Source: Pseudomonas sp. GD03919
GTDB lineage: Bacteria; Pseudomonadota; Gammaproteobacteria; Pseudomonadales; Pseudomonadaceae
Reading direction: 5' to 3'
DNA: 64,000 bases
Assembly (NCBI RefSeq): GCF_029814935.1
Contig: NZ_CP104582.1
Coordinates: 4,030,001-4,094,000, forward strand
In this document: positions 1 to 10,955 of the stretch, one piece after another
How positions within the stretch are numbered: position 1 is the stretch's first letter
How the letters are laid out: each line of letters starts with the position of its first letter
Program-made: the position numbers and the translations under genes
Notes under the pieces: model-generated
Told to the model about the DNA's origin: nothing
Seen by the model: the letters and a program-made list of their open reading frames with translations, nothing else
Databases searched by the model: none

Positions 1-833
1 TCCTCTATCAACCAGTCCAGGCGCCAGCCGCCCTGGCTCTGGCCCAGCACATCGGCCAGCCAGGGCAACAACTGCTTGAGTTCGTCCTCCAGCCCCCAAG
101 GCGGGTTGCTGATCACCAGACCCGAGCCGGTCAAACGTGTCGCATCATCCGGCGCATGCACATACAACTCAACGCGCAGCAGCTTGGGCGCGGCGCTCTT
201 GCTCAGGTCACGATAAAAACGCGCCAGTTGCCGCTCATCCTTGATCGGGTACCAGATCGCCACGATGGCCTGGCGCATACGGCCGTGCGCTTCATTCAAG
301 GCCTCGACACAGCGTTGCAGTTCGTCCGCCTGCTCGAAGGGCGGATCAATCAGCAGCAGCACGCGCTTCTCGCGAGTCGGCATCAGTGCACGTGGCACGT
401 ACCAGCCTTCGCCCAGGTGCACGGCCACACGGCGGTCGCCGCGCATATTGTCCTTGAGCAGGCGACCGTCCTCGGGATGTTTCTCGTTGAGCTGCAGGCG
501 ATCCTGCTCGCGACTGAGCAGGCGCGCCAGCTCCGGCGAGCCGGGGTAGTAGCGCAGCTCACCATCGGGGTTCATCGCCCGCACCACCTCCAGATAGGCC
601 TCGACCGCATCCGGCAACTGCTCGGCCTGCCACAGGCGGGCGATACCCTCCAGGTACTCGCCGGTACGGCTGGCCTGATCACCCTGCAGATCGTACAGGC
701 CGAGCCCGGCATGGCTGTCGAGGTAGGCAAAAGGAGCCTCCTTCTTCGACAGCAGGGCAAGCAGGCGGGTCAGCACCAGGTGCTTGAGTACATCGGCGTG
801 ATTGCCGGCATGGAAGGCGTGGCGGTAGTTCAT
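1..833 (-). CDS. rlmJ: 23S rRNA (adenine(2030)-N6)-methyltransferase RlmJ, 3' end missing
   Basis: SAM-dependent methyltransferase that modifies A2030 of 23S rRNA. The protein reads from an ATG at 833 (MNYRHAFHAGNHADVLKHLV), the characteristic RlmJ N-terminus. An IDPPFEQ stretch further on is the DPPF/Y catalytic motif of N6-adenine methylases. About 277 codons are visible and the frame is open to base 1, so the last few residues and the stop lie outside the window. It is divergent from the nitronate monooxygenase gene. Family identification is firm; only the end is unknown. Confidence 0.93.
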   Translation of the reverse strand, partial: MNYRHAFHAGNHADVLKHLVLTRLLALLSKKEAPFAYLDSHAGLGLYDLQGDQASRTGEYLEGIARLWQAEQLPDAVEAYLEVVRAMNPDGELRYYPGSPELARLLSREQDRLQLNEKHPEDGRLLKDNMRGDRRVAVHLGEGWYVPRALMPTREKRVLLLIDPPFEQADELQRCVEALNEAHGRMRQAIVAIWYPIKDERQLARFYRDLSKSAAPKLLRVELYVHAPDDATRLTGSGLVISNPPWGLEDELKQLLPWLADVLGQSQGGWRLDWLIE

Positions 834-949
834 GCGGGAGTCCTCGAATCAGGCGCGCAGTTTAACAGGCCGGCGCCTGGCATTGCGGCTTGCCCCTTCG
901 TGCTCTTACGGCCTAGGCTGCGCTTCTCCACGGATAGCGAGAACCCGCC

Positions 950-1996
950 ATGTCTCTGCAAGAACTGCTTGGTAGCGAACTCCCCCTGATCCAGGCGCCG
1001 ATGGCCGGCTCGCAGGATCATCGCCTGGCCGCCGCCGTGTGTGGCGCGGGTGGCCTTGGCTCGATCCCCTGCGCCATGCTCAGCCCCGCCGCCCTGCGCC
1101 AGGAACTGCAGGCGATGCGCGAGCTGACCGAGCACCCGTTCAATCTCAACTTCTTTAGCCATGTGCCACCCGAGCCGGATGCAGCGCGCGAGGCGACATG
1201 GCGCCAAGCCCTGGCGCCTTACTACGCCGAGCTGGGGGTGGATCAGGCCAGCATCGCCAGCGGGCCGGGACGCCTGCCGTTCAACGCAGAAGCCGCCGAA
1301 TTGGTGGAAGAGTTTCGCCCGTCGGTGGTGAGCTTCCATTTCGGCCTGCCAGATGAAACCTTGCTGCAGCGGGTGCGCCGCAGTGGGGCGAAGATCCTCT
1401 CCAGCGCCACTACGCTGGACGAAGCGCTGTGGCTGCAGGAGCGCGGCGTCGATGCAGTGATCGCCCAAGGACTGGAAGCCGGTGGCCATCGCGGCCATTT
1501 TCTCGATGATGACCTGAGCCGCCAGCTCGGCACCTTCGCCCTGCTGCCACAACTGATCGATGCCCTCGATGTGCCGGTGATCGCGGCAGGCGGCATTAGC
1601 GATGCACGCGGCGTGGCCGCCGCCATGGCCCTCGGCGCTGCCGGGGTACAGGTCGGCAGCGCCTACCTGCTGTGCCCGGAGGCCACCACCAGTGCCATCC
1701 ACCGCGCCGCCCTGCAAAGCCCGGCGGCGCGCCATACAGCGTTGACCAACCTGTTCAGCGGGCGCCCCGCGCGCGGTATCGTCAATCGCCTGATGCGCGA
1801 GCTGGGGCCGCTGAGCGCGCAGGCGCCAGCGTTCCCACTGGCCACTGCGGCCATCGCACCGTTACGGACGGCGGCCGAGGTGCAGGGCAACGGGGATTTC
1901 TCGCCGCTCTGGGCCGGGCAGAATATCGCCAACTGCCGGCCGATGCCGGCTGCCGAGCTGACCCGCAAGCTGGCGCGGGGCTTCGCTCAAGGTTGA
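950..1996 (+). CDS. NAD(P)H-dependent flavin oxidoreductase / nitronate monooxygenase
   Basis: A 348-residue FMN-dependent TIM-barrel enzyme of the nitronate monooxygenase (2-nitropropane dioxygenase) family, which oxidises alkyl nitronates to carbonyl compounds and nitrite. Visible landmarks are the N-terminal LIQAPMAG motif, GAGGLGSI near residue 33, the EAGGHRG loop near residue 175 and a phosphate-binding AAGGISDARGVAAAMALGA segment near residue 210. Length is normal for the family. It stands alone, followed by an acyl-CoA dehydrogenase with its own start region. The physiological substrate cannot be told from sequence; family members are often broadly annotated. Confidence 0.88.
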   Translation: MSLQELLGSELPLIQAPMAGSQDHRLAAAVCGAGGLGSIPCAMLSPAALRQELQAMRELTEHPFNLNFFSHVPPEPDAAREATWRQALAPYYAELGVDQASIASGPGRLPFNAEAAELVEEFRPSVVSFHFGLPDETLLQRVRRSGAKILSSATTLDEALWLQERGVDAVIAQGLEAGGHRGHFLDDDLSRQLGTFALLPQLIDALDVPVIAAGGISDARGVAAAMALGAAGVQVGSAYLLCPEATTSAIHRAALQSPAARHTALTNLFSGRPARGIVNRLMRELGPLSAQAPAFPLATAAIAPLRTAAEVQGNGDFSPLWAGQNIANCRPMPAAELTRKLARGFAQG

Positions 1997-2126
1997 AATT
2001 TGCGGCTGAAGCCGCTCCGAACGGACATTGGCGGCAGGATTTAGCGCTTTATCACGGCCAATGATGATGCTGGGCAGCCGGTCGGCTGGCTGCCTAGACT
2101 CGATGGATCATCTGGAGGCCCGTTCC

Positions 2127-3932
2127 ATGTCCGAGACCCTGCTCAGCTCCCGCAACCTGGCGTTCGAACTCTATGAAGTACTCGACGCCGAAGCCCTGAC
2201 CCAGCGCCCGCGTTTCGCCGATCACAACCGCGAGACCTTCGACGCGGCCATCAGCACCGCACGCGGCATCGCCGAAGAGCTGTTCGCCCCGCACAATCGC
2301 AAGAACGACGAACACGAGCCCCAGTACGTCGACGGTGGCGCGGTGCTGATCCCCGAGGTCGAGCCGGCGCTGCGCGCCTTCCACGAGGCCGGTTTTCTCA
2401 ACGCCACCCGCGATTTCGAGCACGGCGGCATGCAACTGCCCAACCTGCTGTCGCAGGCCTGCTTCGCCCATTTCCAGTCGGCCAATATCGCCACCAGCTC
2501 CTACTCGATGCTGACCATGGGCGTGGCCAACCTGATCGAGGCCTTCGGCAACGAGGAGCAGAAGGCCCGCTACCTGCAACCGATCATCGACGGCCGCTTC
2601 TTCGGCACCATGGCACTGACCGAGCCGCACGCAGGCTCGTCGCTATCGGACATCAGAACCCGCGCTGAACCGCATGCCGACGGCAGCTACCGGATCAAGG
2701 GCAACAAGATCTTCATCTCCGGCGGCGACCAGCCGATCTCCGAGAACATCGTGCACATGGTCCTGGCCAAGCTGCCGGATGCACCGCCCGGGGTGAAGGG
2801 CATCAGCCTGTTTCTGGTGCCCAAGTTCCACGTCAACGACGACGGCAGCCTGGGCGCACGCAACGATGTGACCCTGGCCGGCCTGTTCCACAAGATGGGC
2901 TGGCGCGGCACCACCTCCACGGCGCTGAACTTCGGCGACAACGGCGAATGCGTCGGCTACCTGGTGGGCAAGCCGCACGCCGGCCTTTCCTACATGTTCC
3001 AGATGATGAACGAGGCGCGCATCGGCGTCGGCATGGGCGCGATCATGCTCGGCTATGCCGGCTATCTGTATTCGCTGGATTACGCACGCAATCGCCCGCA
3101 AGGCCGCCAGCCGGACGGCAAGGATCCAACCAGCCCGCAAATCTCGATCATCGAACACACCGATGTGCGGCGCATGCTGCTGACGCAGAAGGCCTACGTC
3201 GAAGGCGCCTTCGACCTCGGTCTGTATGCTGCCCGGCTGTTCGACGACACCCAGACCCTGGAAACCGCGGAAGATCGCAGCCGCGCCCTGGAGCTGCTCG
3301 ACCTGCTCACCCCCATCGTCAAATCCTGGCCGTCGGAGTTCTGCCTCAAGGCCAACGAACTGGCCATCCAGATCCTCGGTGGCCACGGCTATACCCGCGA
3401 GTACCCGGTGGAACAGTACTACCGCGACAACCGCCTCAACCCGATCCACGAGGGCACGCACGGCATCCAGTCGCTCGACCTGCTCGGGCGCAAGGTCTCG
3501 CAGAACGGTGGCGCCGCGCTCAAGCAACTGCTCAAGCTGATCAACGACTGCTGCCAGCGTGCCAGCGAACATGAGTCGCTCACAGCCCTGCGTCAGCCAC
3601 TCGAACAATTGCTGGCCCGCCTGCAGGCGGTGACCCTGGCCCTGCTCGGCGATCTGATGAGCGGCAAGGTCAACCAGGGGCTGGCCAACTCCGCGCTGTA
3701 CCTGAAGGTGTTCGGCCACACGGTGATCGGCTGGCGCTGGCTGGAACAGGCGATTCGCGCCGAGCAGGGCCTGGCCCGCACGGACAATGCCGAAGAACAG
3801 GCCTTCTACCGCGGCAAGCTGCAGGCGGCGCGTTACTTCCTGACCTGGGAAGTACCCAGCTGCCACCATGACCTGGCCATTCTCGAAGCCCGCGACGACA
3901 CCTGCCTGGGCATGCAGGACGCCTGGTTCTAA
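2127..3932 (+). CDS. Acyl-CoA dehydrogenase with extended C-terminal domain (DmdC-like)
   Basis: A 601-residue FAD flavoprotein of the long acyl-CoA dehydrogenase subgroup often labelled 3-methylmercaptopropionyl-CoA dehydrogenase-like. TEPHAGSSLSDIRT and ISGGDQ are flavin/substrate-loop motifs. NPIHEGTHGIQ carries the likely catalytic base Glu442, and ILGGHGYTREYPVEQYYRD precedes it. About 130 further residues form the extra C-terminal domain. The ATG at 2127 is chosen over an in-frame ATG at 2028 because GGAG lies at 2114-2117 and the protein then starts MSETLLSSRNLAF. Substrate chain length is uncertain; DMSP demethylation should not be assumed. Confidence 0.88.
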   Translation: MSETLLSSRNLAFELYEVLDAEALTQRPRFADHNRETFDAAISTARGIAEELFAPHNRKNDEHEPQYVDGGAVLIPEVEPALRAFHEAGFLNATRDFEHGGMQLPNLLSQACFAHFQSANIATSSYSMLTMGVANLIEAFGNEEQKARYLQPIIDGRFFGTMALTEPHAGSSLSDIRTRAEPHADGSYRIKGNKIFISGGDQPISENIVHMVLAKLPDAPPGVKGISLFLVPKFHVNDDGSLGARNDVTLAGLFHKMGWRGTTSTALNFGDNGECVGYLVGKPHAGLSYMFQMMNEARIGVGMGAIMLGYAGYLYSLDYARNRPQGRQPDGKDPTSPQISIIEHTDVRRMLLTQKAYVEGAFDLGLYAARLFDDTQTLETAEDRSRALELLDLLTPIVKSWPSEFCLKANELAIQILGGHGYTREYPVEQYYRDNRLNPIHEGTHGIQSLDLLGRKVSQNGGAALKQLLKLINDCCQRASEHESLTALRQPLEQLLARLQAVTLALLGDLMSGKVNQGLANSALYLKVFGHTVIGWRWLEQAIRAEQGLARTDNAEEQAFYRGKLQAARYFLTWEVPSCHHDLAILEARDDTCLGMQDAWF

Positions 3933-3941
3933 GGTTGGGCC

Positions 3942-3974
3942 AAGCGCCCCGAGATGACCAAAGGCGGGGCGCTT
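3942..3974 (+). terminator. Candidate terminator after the acyl-CoA dehydrogenase gene
   Basis: AAGCGCCCCG at 3942-3951 is perfectly complementary to CGGGGCGCTT at 3965-3974, with a 13-base loop. It begins ten bases after the stop codon. No strong T tract follows, so termination may be weak or the hairpin may only protect the mRNA end. Confidence 0.5.
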
Positions 3975-4094
3975 CGGGGCAATTTAGAAAAATGTAATAA
4001 CCTTTTTGACAGCGGTACGAAGGCTACGGTTAGAATCCCTGGCACGCGCCATGCATAGCGGCGCCCTAATTCCCCCAGCCAGGAGTAAGCGCAC

Positions 4095-5840
4095 TTGGAT
4101 GCCAGCGCCATCAACAATTTTTTCTTGATCGGCGCCATGCTGGTAGCGGCCAGTATTCTGGTCAGCGCGTTCGGCGCTCGTTTCGGCATCCCCATCCTGG
4201 TGATCTTCCTCGGCGTCGGCATGCTGGCCGGCACCGATGGCCCCGGCGGCATCGTCTTCAACAATTACCCCCTGGCTTATCTGGTCGGCAACTTGGCGTT
4301 GGCGGTGATCCTTCTCGATGGTGGCATGCGCACGCGCGTCTCCAGCTTCCGCGTCGCTTTGTGGCCATCGTTGTCATTAGCGACGATCGGCGTGGTGATC
4401 ACGGCGGGCCTGACCGGCCTGGCCGCTGCCTGGCTGTTTAATCTGACCTTGCTGGAAGGCCTGCTGATCGGCGCCATCGTCGGCTCCACGGATGCCGCAG
4501 CGGTGTTCTCCCTGCTTGGCGGCCGCGGCCTCAACGAGCGGGTCAGCTCCACGCTGGAAATCGAATCGGGTAGCAACGACCCGATGGCGGTGTTCCTCAC
4601 CGTGACCCTGATCGCCATGCTCGCCAGCGGTCAGACCGGCTTCAGCTGGGACCTGCCGATCCAGTTGGTGCAGCAGTTCGGCCTCGGCGCCCTGCTGGGG
4701 CTGGGTGGTGGCTGGCTGCTGCTCAAGCTGATCAACCGCATGGAGCTGGCCGCCGGCCTGTATCCCTTGCTCGTGGTCAGCGGCGGCCTGATCATCTTCG
4801 CCATCACCACCGCAGTCGGTGGCAGCGGCATCCTTGCCATCTACCTGTGTGGCCTGTTGCTGGGTAACCGACCGATCCGCTCGCGCCACGGCATCCTGCA
4901 CATGCTCGACGGCCTGACCTGGCTGGCGCAGATCGGCATGTTCCTGGTCCTCGGCCTGCTGGTCACCCCGCACGAGCTGCTGCCCATCGCCCTGCCGGCA
5001 CTGGCCCTGGCACTGTGGATGATTCTCTTCGCGCGGCCGCTGTCGATCTTCCTCGGCCTGCTGCCGTTTCGTGCCTTCCACGACCGCGAGCGTATCTTCA
5101 TCGCCTGGGTTGGCCTGCGTGGCGCAGTGCCGATCATCCTCGCCGTATTCCCGCTGATGGCCGGCCTGCCCAATGCGCAGCTGTTCTTCAACGTCGCCTT
5201 CTTCATCGTGATCGTCTCCCTGTTGCTGCAGGGCACCAGCCTGCCGCTAGCGGCCAAGCTGATGCGCGTCACCGTACCGCCAGAGCCGGCCCCGGTGTCA
5301 CGCGCCGGCCTGGAAGTGCACCCGACCAGCCAGTGGGAGCTGTTCGTCTACCGTCTTGGCGCCGAGAAATGGTGCATCGGCGCCGCCCTGCGTGAGCTGA
5401 ACATGCCCGAGGGTACGCGTATCGCCGCTCTGTTCCGCGGCCGCGAGCTGCTTCACCCATCGGGCAGCACGCGCCTGCAAGCAGGCGACCTGCTCTGCGT
5501 GATCGGCCACGAACATGACCTGCCGGCACTCGGCAAGCTGTTCAGCCAGGCCCCGAAACGCGGTCAGGATCTGCGCTTCTTCGGTGACTTCGTACTGGAA
5601 GGCGACGCCGAACTGAGCGCTGTTGCAGCCCTCTACGGCCTGAAGCTCGACGAGCTGGAGGGCAACCAACCCTTGGGCCGTTTCATCGCTCACGAAATCG
5701 GAGGCGAGCCGGTGGTCGGCGACCAGGTGGACTGGCAGGGCCTGACCTGGACGGTCGCGGCCATGGAAGGGAACAAGGTGCGCAAAGTCGGCGTCAGATT
5801 CCCCGAGGGCACACGTCCGGGCCCAGGGCTGCACTTTTAG
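4095..5840 (+). CDS. nhaP2: K+/H+ antiporter NhaP2 (CvrA), CPA1 family
   Basis: A 581-residue inner-membrane cation/proton antiporter. About 12 hydrophobic segments fill residues 5-395. The [13 protein letters not shown] stretch near residue 157 holds the conserved Asn-Asp pair of the CPA1 ion site. A TrkA-C (RCK-C) domain follows near residues 405-490, then a CorC/HlyC-associated domain, the usual NhaP2 layout. The start is a TTG with AGGAG at 4081-4085, nine bases upstream; the resulting [10 protein letters not shown] aligns with the E. coli start MDATTI as I recall it. K+ is the known main substrate of NhaP2; ion choice here is by homology. Confidence 0.92.
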   Translation: MDASAINNFFLIGAMLVAASILVSAFGARFGIPILVIFLGVGMLAGTDGPGGIVFNNYPLAYLVGNLALAVILLDGGMRTRVSSFRVALWPSLSLATIGVVITAGLTGLAAAWLFNLTLLEGLLIGAIVGSTDAAAVFSLLGGRGLNERVSSTLEIESGSNDPMAVFLTVTLIAMLASGQTGFSWDLPIQLVQQFGLGALLGLGGGWLLLKLINRMELAAGLYPLLVVSGGLIIFAITTAVGGSGILAIYLCGLLLGNRPIRSRHGILHMLDGLTWLAQIGMFLVLGLLVTPHELLPIALPALALALWMILFARPLSIFLGLLPFRAFHDRERIFIAWVGLRGAVPIILAVFPLMAGLPNAQLFFNVAFFIVIVSLLLQGTSLPLAAKLMRVTVPPEPAPVSRAGLEVHPTSQWELFVYRLGAEKWCIGAALRELNMPEGTRIAALFRGRELLHPSGSTRLQAGDLLCVIGHEHDLPALGKLFSQAPKRGQDLRFFGDFVLEGDAELSAVAALYGLKLDELEGNQPLGRFIAHEIGGEPVVGDQVDWQGLTWTVAAMEGNKVRKVGVRFPEGTRPGPGLHF

Positions 5841-5885
5841 CAGACGAGCGAAACACCCCGCTGGGACTCTGCTAGCATCAGCATC

Positions 5886-5907
5886 GCGCGGGCCAACAGG
5901 CCCGCGC
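5886..5907 (+). terminator. Candidate terminator after nhaP2
   Basis: GCGCGGGCC (5886-5894) and GGCCCGCGC (5899-5907) form a perfect 9-bp GC stem with an AACA loop, followed by CTTCGTTGT. It lies 45 bases past the nhaP2 stop and before the mscK start. Confidence 0.55.
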
Positions 5908-5963
5908 CTTCGTTGTGCTGCGGGTATTTCAATCGCAACCGTCCACTCAGTAGATCAACCACC

Positions 5964-8900
5964 ATGCCTCTGTCGCGCCTTTCCCTAGCAGCCGTTCTGT
6001 TCGCCTTATGTCTCGGCATTCCGCAGGTGTTCGCCCAGGAGCCGCCGACCAGCGAAAGCGTGCAGCAGAGCCTGGACGGCCTGGCTGATCGCAAACTGCC
6101 GGAAGCCGAACAGCTGGCGCTCAAGCAGACACTCGAGCAGACCCTGCGCATGCTGCAGGACCGGCAGAACGCCGAGCAGCGCCTGAACGACCTACGCAAA
6201 CAACTCGACAGTGCTCCGCGCCTGATCAGCGAGGCCCAGCGCGAACTGGACAGACTCAAGTCCAGCCCCGAACAACAGATTTCCGCGCGCCATGCACGCA
6301 CCCCGCTCGCCCAGCTCGAGCAGTTGCTCAACGAACGCTCCAGCCAGATCAGCGAATGGAACAAGGCGATCATCGAGGCCAACAGCCTGGTGATCACCGC
6401 CCAGACCCGCCCGGAACGTGCTCAGGCAGAGATCAGCCAGAACCAGGCGCGCAGCCAACTGATCAACGACGCGCTCAAGAGCGGCCGTTTCGAAGGCAAG
6501 GCACTGACCCAGGAGCGCCGCAATCAGCTCAACGCCGAGCTCTCGCTGCTCGCCGCGCAAACCCAACTGCGCCGCCAGGAGCTGTCCGGCAACAGCCTGC
6601 TGCAGGATCTCGGCAGCGCTCAGCGCGCCCTGCTCGAAGAACGTATCAATCGCGCCGAGCAGGAGCGCCAGGCCCTGCAAGGCCTGATCAACGAACGACG
6701 CCGCGCCGAATCCGAGCAGACCGTCGCCGAGCAGTCACGCGAGGCCGAGCGCGCTAGTTCCGACCGTCTGCTGGCCAGGGAGAGCTCGCTCAACCTCAAG
6801 CTTTCCGACTATCTGCTGCGCGCCACGGAGCGCCTCAACGCCCTGACCGAGCAGAACCTGCAGACCCGTCAGCAACTGGACAACCTCAACCAGGCCAACC
6901 AGGCGCTGGACGAGCAGATCCGCGTGCTGCAGGGCAGCCTGCTGCTGTCGAGAATTCTCTACCAACAGAAGCAGGCGCTGCCCAAACTCAAGATCGAGGA
7001 CGGCTCGCTGGCCAACGAGATCGCCGACATTCGCCTCTATCAGTTCGAGCTGAACAAGCAGCGCGAAGAGATCAGTGACCCCGCTCGCTATGTGGAGAAC
7101 CTGCTCAGCGGCCAACCCAGCGAAGAAGTCACCCCGGAACTGCGCAACGCGCTACGCGAGCAGCTCACGACCCGGCGTGAATTGCTCGACCGCCTGAACC
7201 GCTCGCTGAACGCACTGCTCAACGAATCGATCACCCTCCAGCTCAACCAGAAGGAACTGGAAAGCACGGCCAGCAGCCTGCGCGCCACCATCGACGAGCA
7301 GATGTTCTGGATTCCCAGCAACAAGCCGCTGGATCTCGACTGGCTGAAGTCGGCGCCACGTCAATTCCAGAAGCAACTGGCCGATATGCCCTGGGGCATG
7401 GCCATCAGCGAACTGGGGGCGGGCCTGATCGAGCGTCCGCTGGTGTTCCTGCCCCTGATCCTGCTCTGCGCGCTGATCCTCTGGCGCCGCCAGTACCTGT
7501 TCGACAAGCTCAGCGCGCTGCATGGCGACATCGGCCATTACAAGCATGACAGCCAGCTGCACACGCCGATGGCTCTGGGCCTCAACATAATCCTGGCGCT
7601 GCCGGTCACCCTGTTCCTCGCCTTGTGCGGGTATGCCCTGCTGCACGATGCACGCGGACAGAACCTCTATCTGGGCGCCGCGCTCTACGAAATGGCGGAA
7701 GCCTGGCTGGTGTTCTACACCCTGCACCGCATCCTTTCGCCGGATGGCGTGGCTGTCCTGCACTTCCACTGGCCACCTGCCAACGTCACCTTCTTCCGCC
7801 AGCACCTACGTCGCCTGGGTCTGGTGGTGATGGCCCTGGTGGCCGTGGTGAGCATCGCCGAGCACCAGCCGGCGAGCCTGGCAGACGATGTGATCGGCAT
7901 CGTCGTGGTGATCACCTGCTACGCCCTGATGGCCTGGCTGCTGTTCCACCTGCTGTTCAATGCACCATTGCGCGAGAACGCTTCGGGGCTGCGCACCGCC
8001 CTCGGCGTGCTGTTCAACCTGCTGCCACTGGCACTGATCGGCGCGGTCGCCTTCGGCTATTACTACACCGCGCTCAAGCTCACCGACCGGCTGATCGATA
8101 CCCTCTACCTGCTGATCATCCTGCTGATCGTCGAGGCCACCCTGGTACGCGGTCTGAGCGTGGCGGCACGGCGCCTGGCCTACCAGCGCGCCCTGGCCAA
8201 ACGCCAGGCACAGAGCAAGGAAAGCCTGGATGGCGAAGCACCGCTGGAAGAGCCGACCCTGGATATCGAGCAGGTCAACCAGCAGTCCCTGCGCCTGATC
8301 CGCCTGGCCCTGCTCGGCGGTTTCCTGGTCTGCCTGTACGCGGTCTGGGCCGATCTGATCGGCGTGTTCACCTACCTCGACACCATCAACCTCTACGAAT
8401 ACAGCAGTGGCACCGGGGATAACGGGGCCCTGGTGCCGATCAGTCTGATGGACGTGATCGGCGCGCTGATCATCGTCGCCATCACCGTGGCGCTGGCGCG
8501 CAACCTGCCGGGCCTGCTCGAAGTGCTGGTGCTGTCGCGCATGCGCCTGGCACAGGGCAGCGCCTACGCCACAACGACCCTGCTGTCCTATGCATTGGTC
8601 GCTATCGGCATCGTCAGCACGCTGTCCACCCTTGGCGTAAGCTGGGACAAATTGCAGTGGCTGGTGGCGGCGCTGTCGGTCGGCCTGGGTTTCGGCCTGC
8701 AGGAGATCTTCGCCAACTTCATTTCCGGCCTGATCATCCTGTTCGAGCGCCCGGTGCGCATCGGTGACGTGGTGACCATCGGCAATCTCTCCGGCACGGT
8801 GAGCAAGATCCGTATCCGCGCCACCACCATCACCGATTTCGATCACAAGGAAATCATCGTTCCGAACAAGACCTTCATCACCGGTCAACTGATCAACTGG

Positions 8901-9314
8901 TCGCTGACCGACACGGTCACCCGCGTCACCCTCAAGGTGGGTGTCGGTTATGGTTCGGACCTCGACCTGGTGCGCAAGCTGCTGCTGCAGGCCGCGCAGG
9001 AAAATCCGCGAGTGCTCAAGGAGCCGGCGCCCATCGTCTACTTCCTCAACTTCGGCGAGAGCACGCTCGACCACGAACTGCGCATCCATGTGCGCGACCT
9101 CGGCGACCGCAACCCGGCGACCGACGAGATCAACCGTTTCATCGACCGTGAGTTCCCGAAGAACGGCATCAACATCGCCTTCCGCCAGGTCGAGGTGTAC
9201 GTGAAGAACCTGCAACACGGCGAGCAGAAACTCGATCAGAAGGATCTGGCCCAGGCCGCGGCCGCCGGCGCCGCCAGCGTGCAGCAAGCACCCAAACCAC
9301 CCGCAGCGCCCTGA
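5964..9314 (+). CDS. mscK: Mechanosensitive channel MscK (KefA) family
   Basis: A 1116-residue large MscS-type channel that opens under membrane tension during hypo-osmotic shock; MscK is also K+-sensitive in E. coli. A signal peptide (MPLSRLSLAAVLFALCLGIP, probable cut after VFA) leads into a periplasmic coiled-coil region of about 430 residues rich in Gln, Leu and Arg. A block of transmembrane helices follows between about residues 485 and 860. The MscS pore helix lies near residues 890-930 (ALSVGLGFGLQEIFANFISG), then FERPVRIGDVVTIG of the beta domain. The ATG at 5964 is preferred to an upstream ATG at 5913 because it gives a clean signal peptide. The tail is Ala/Gln-rich. Confidence 0.92.
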   Translation: MPLSRLSLAAVLFALCLGIPQVFAQEPPTSESVQQSLDGLADRKLPEAEQLALKQTLEQTLRMLQDRQNAEQRLNDLRKQLDSAPRLISEAQRELDRLKSSPEQQISARHARTPLAQLEQLLNERSSQISEWNKAIIEANSLVITAQTRPERAQAEISQNQARSQLINDALKSGRFEGKALTQERRNQLNAELSLLAAQTQLRRQELSGNSLLQDLGSAQRALLEERINRAEQERQALQGLINERRRAESEQTVAEQSREAERASSDRLLARESSLNLKLSDYLLRATERLNALTEQNLQTRQQLDNLNQANQALDEQIRVLQGSLLLSRILYQQKQALPKLKIEDGSLANEIADIRLYQFELNKQREEISDPARYVENLLSGQPSEEVTPELRNALREQLTTRRELLDRLNRSLNALLNESITLQLNQKELESTASSLRATIDEQMFWIPSNKPLDLDWLKSAPRQFQKQLADMPWGMAISELGAGLIERPLVFLPLILLCALILWRRQYLFDKLSALHGDIGHYKHDSQLHTPMALGLNIILALPVTLFLALCGYALLHDARGQNLYLGAALYEMAEAWLVFYTLHRILSPDGVAVLHFHWPPANVTFFRQHLRRLGLVVMALVAVVSIAEHQPASLADDVIGIVVVITCYALMAWLLFHLLFNAPLRENASGLRTALGVLFNLLPLALIGAVAFGYYYTALKLTDRLIDTLYLLIILLIVEATLVRGLSVAARRLAYQRALAKRQAQSKESLDGEAPLEEPTLDIEQVNQQSLRLIRLALLGGFLVCLYAVWADLIGVFTYLDTINLYEYSSGTGDNGALVPISLMDVIGALIIVAITVALARNLPGLLEVLVLSRMRLAQGSAYATTTLLSYALVAIGIVSTLSTLGVSWDKLQWLVAALSVGLGFGLQEIFANFISGLIILFERPVRIGDVVTIGNLSGTVSKIRIRATTITDFDHKEIIVPNKTFITGQLINWSLTDTVTRVTLKVGVGYGSDLDLVRKLLLQAAQENPRVLKEPAPIVYFLNFGESTLDHELRIHVRDLGDRNPATDEINRFIDREFPKNGINIAFRQVEVYVKNLQHGEQKLDQKDLAQAAAAGAASVQQAPKPPAAP

Positions 9315-10793
<1,479 letters not shown>

Positions 10794-10856
10794 GGTTCAG
10801 CAGTGCCCGGATGCTTATCTATTAAGCCTAAAAGGCATATCAATCTACCCAAACAT

Positions 10857-10873
10857 TCTTAGACTATCTAAGA
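10857..10873. promoter_or_regulatory. Inverted repeat in AT-rich leader of the SLC13 permease gene
   Basis: TCTTAGA-CTA-TCTAAGA is a perfect 7-bp inverted repeat inside an AT-rich stretch (about 10815-10885) that contrasts with the GC-rich surroundings. It lies 83 bases upstream of the permease ATG at 10956 and could be an operator or a promoter-proximal hairpin. No factor is assigned. Confidence 0.3.
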
Positions 10874-10955
10874 GAAGCCCTCTATCTTGGCGCCCTGCCA
10901 GGCCGCCCAGGTGCGTGCCCGATACCTCACACGAGATTCGACGCTAAGGATGCTC

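Noticed and set aside
2028..2126. N-terminal extension of the acyl-CoA dehydrogenase
   Set aside because: The extra 33 residues have no family match, and the ATG at 2127 has a good ribosome site.
2643..3869. A 408-codon minus-strand open frame opposite the acyl-CoA dehydrogenase gene
   Set aside because: Shadow of a well-supported gene; no motifs and no ribosome site.
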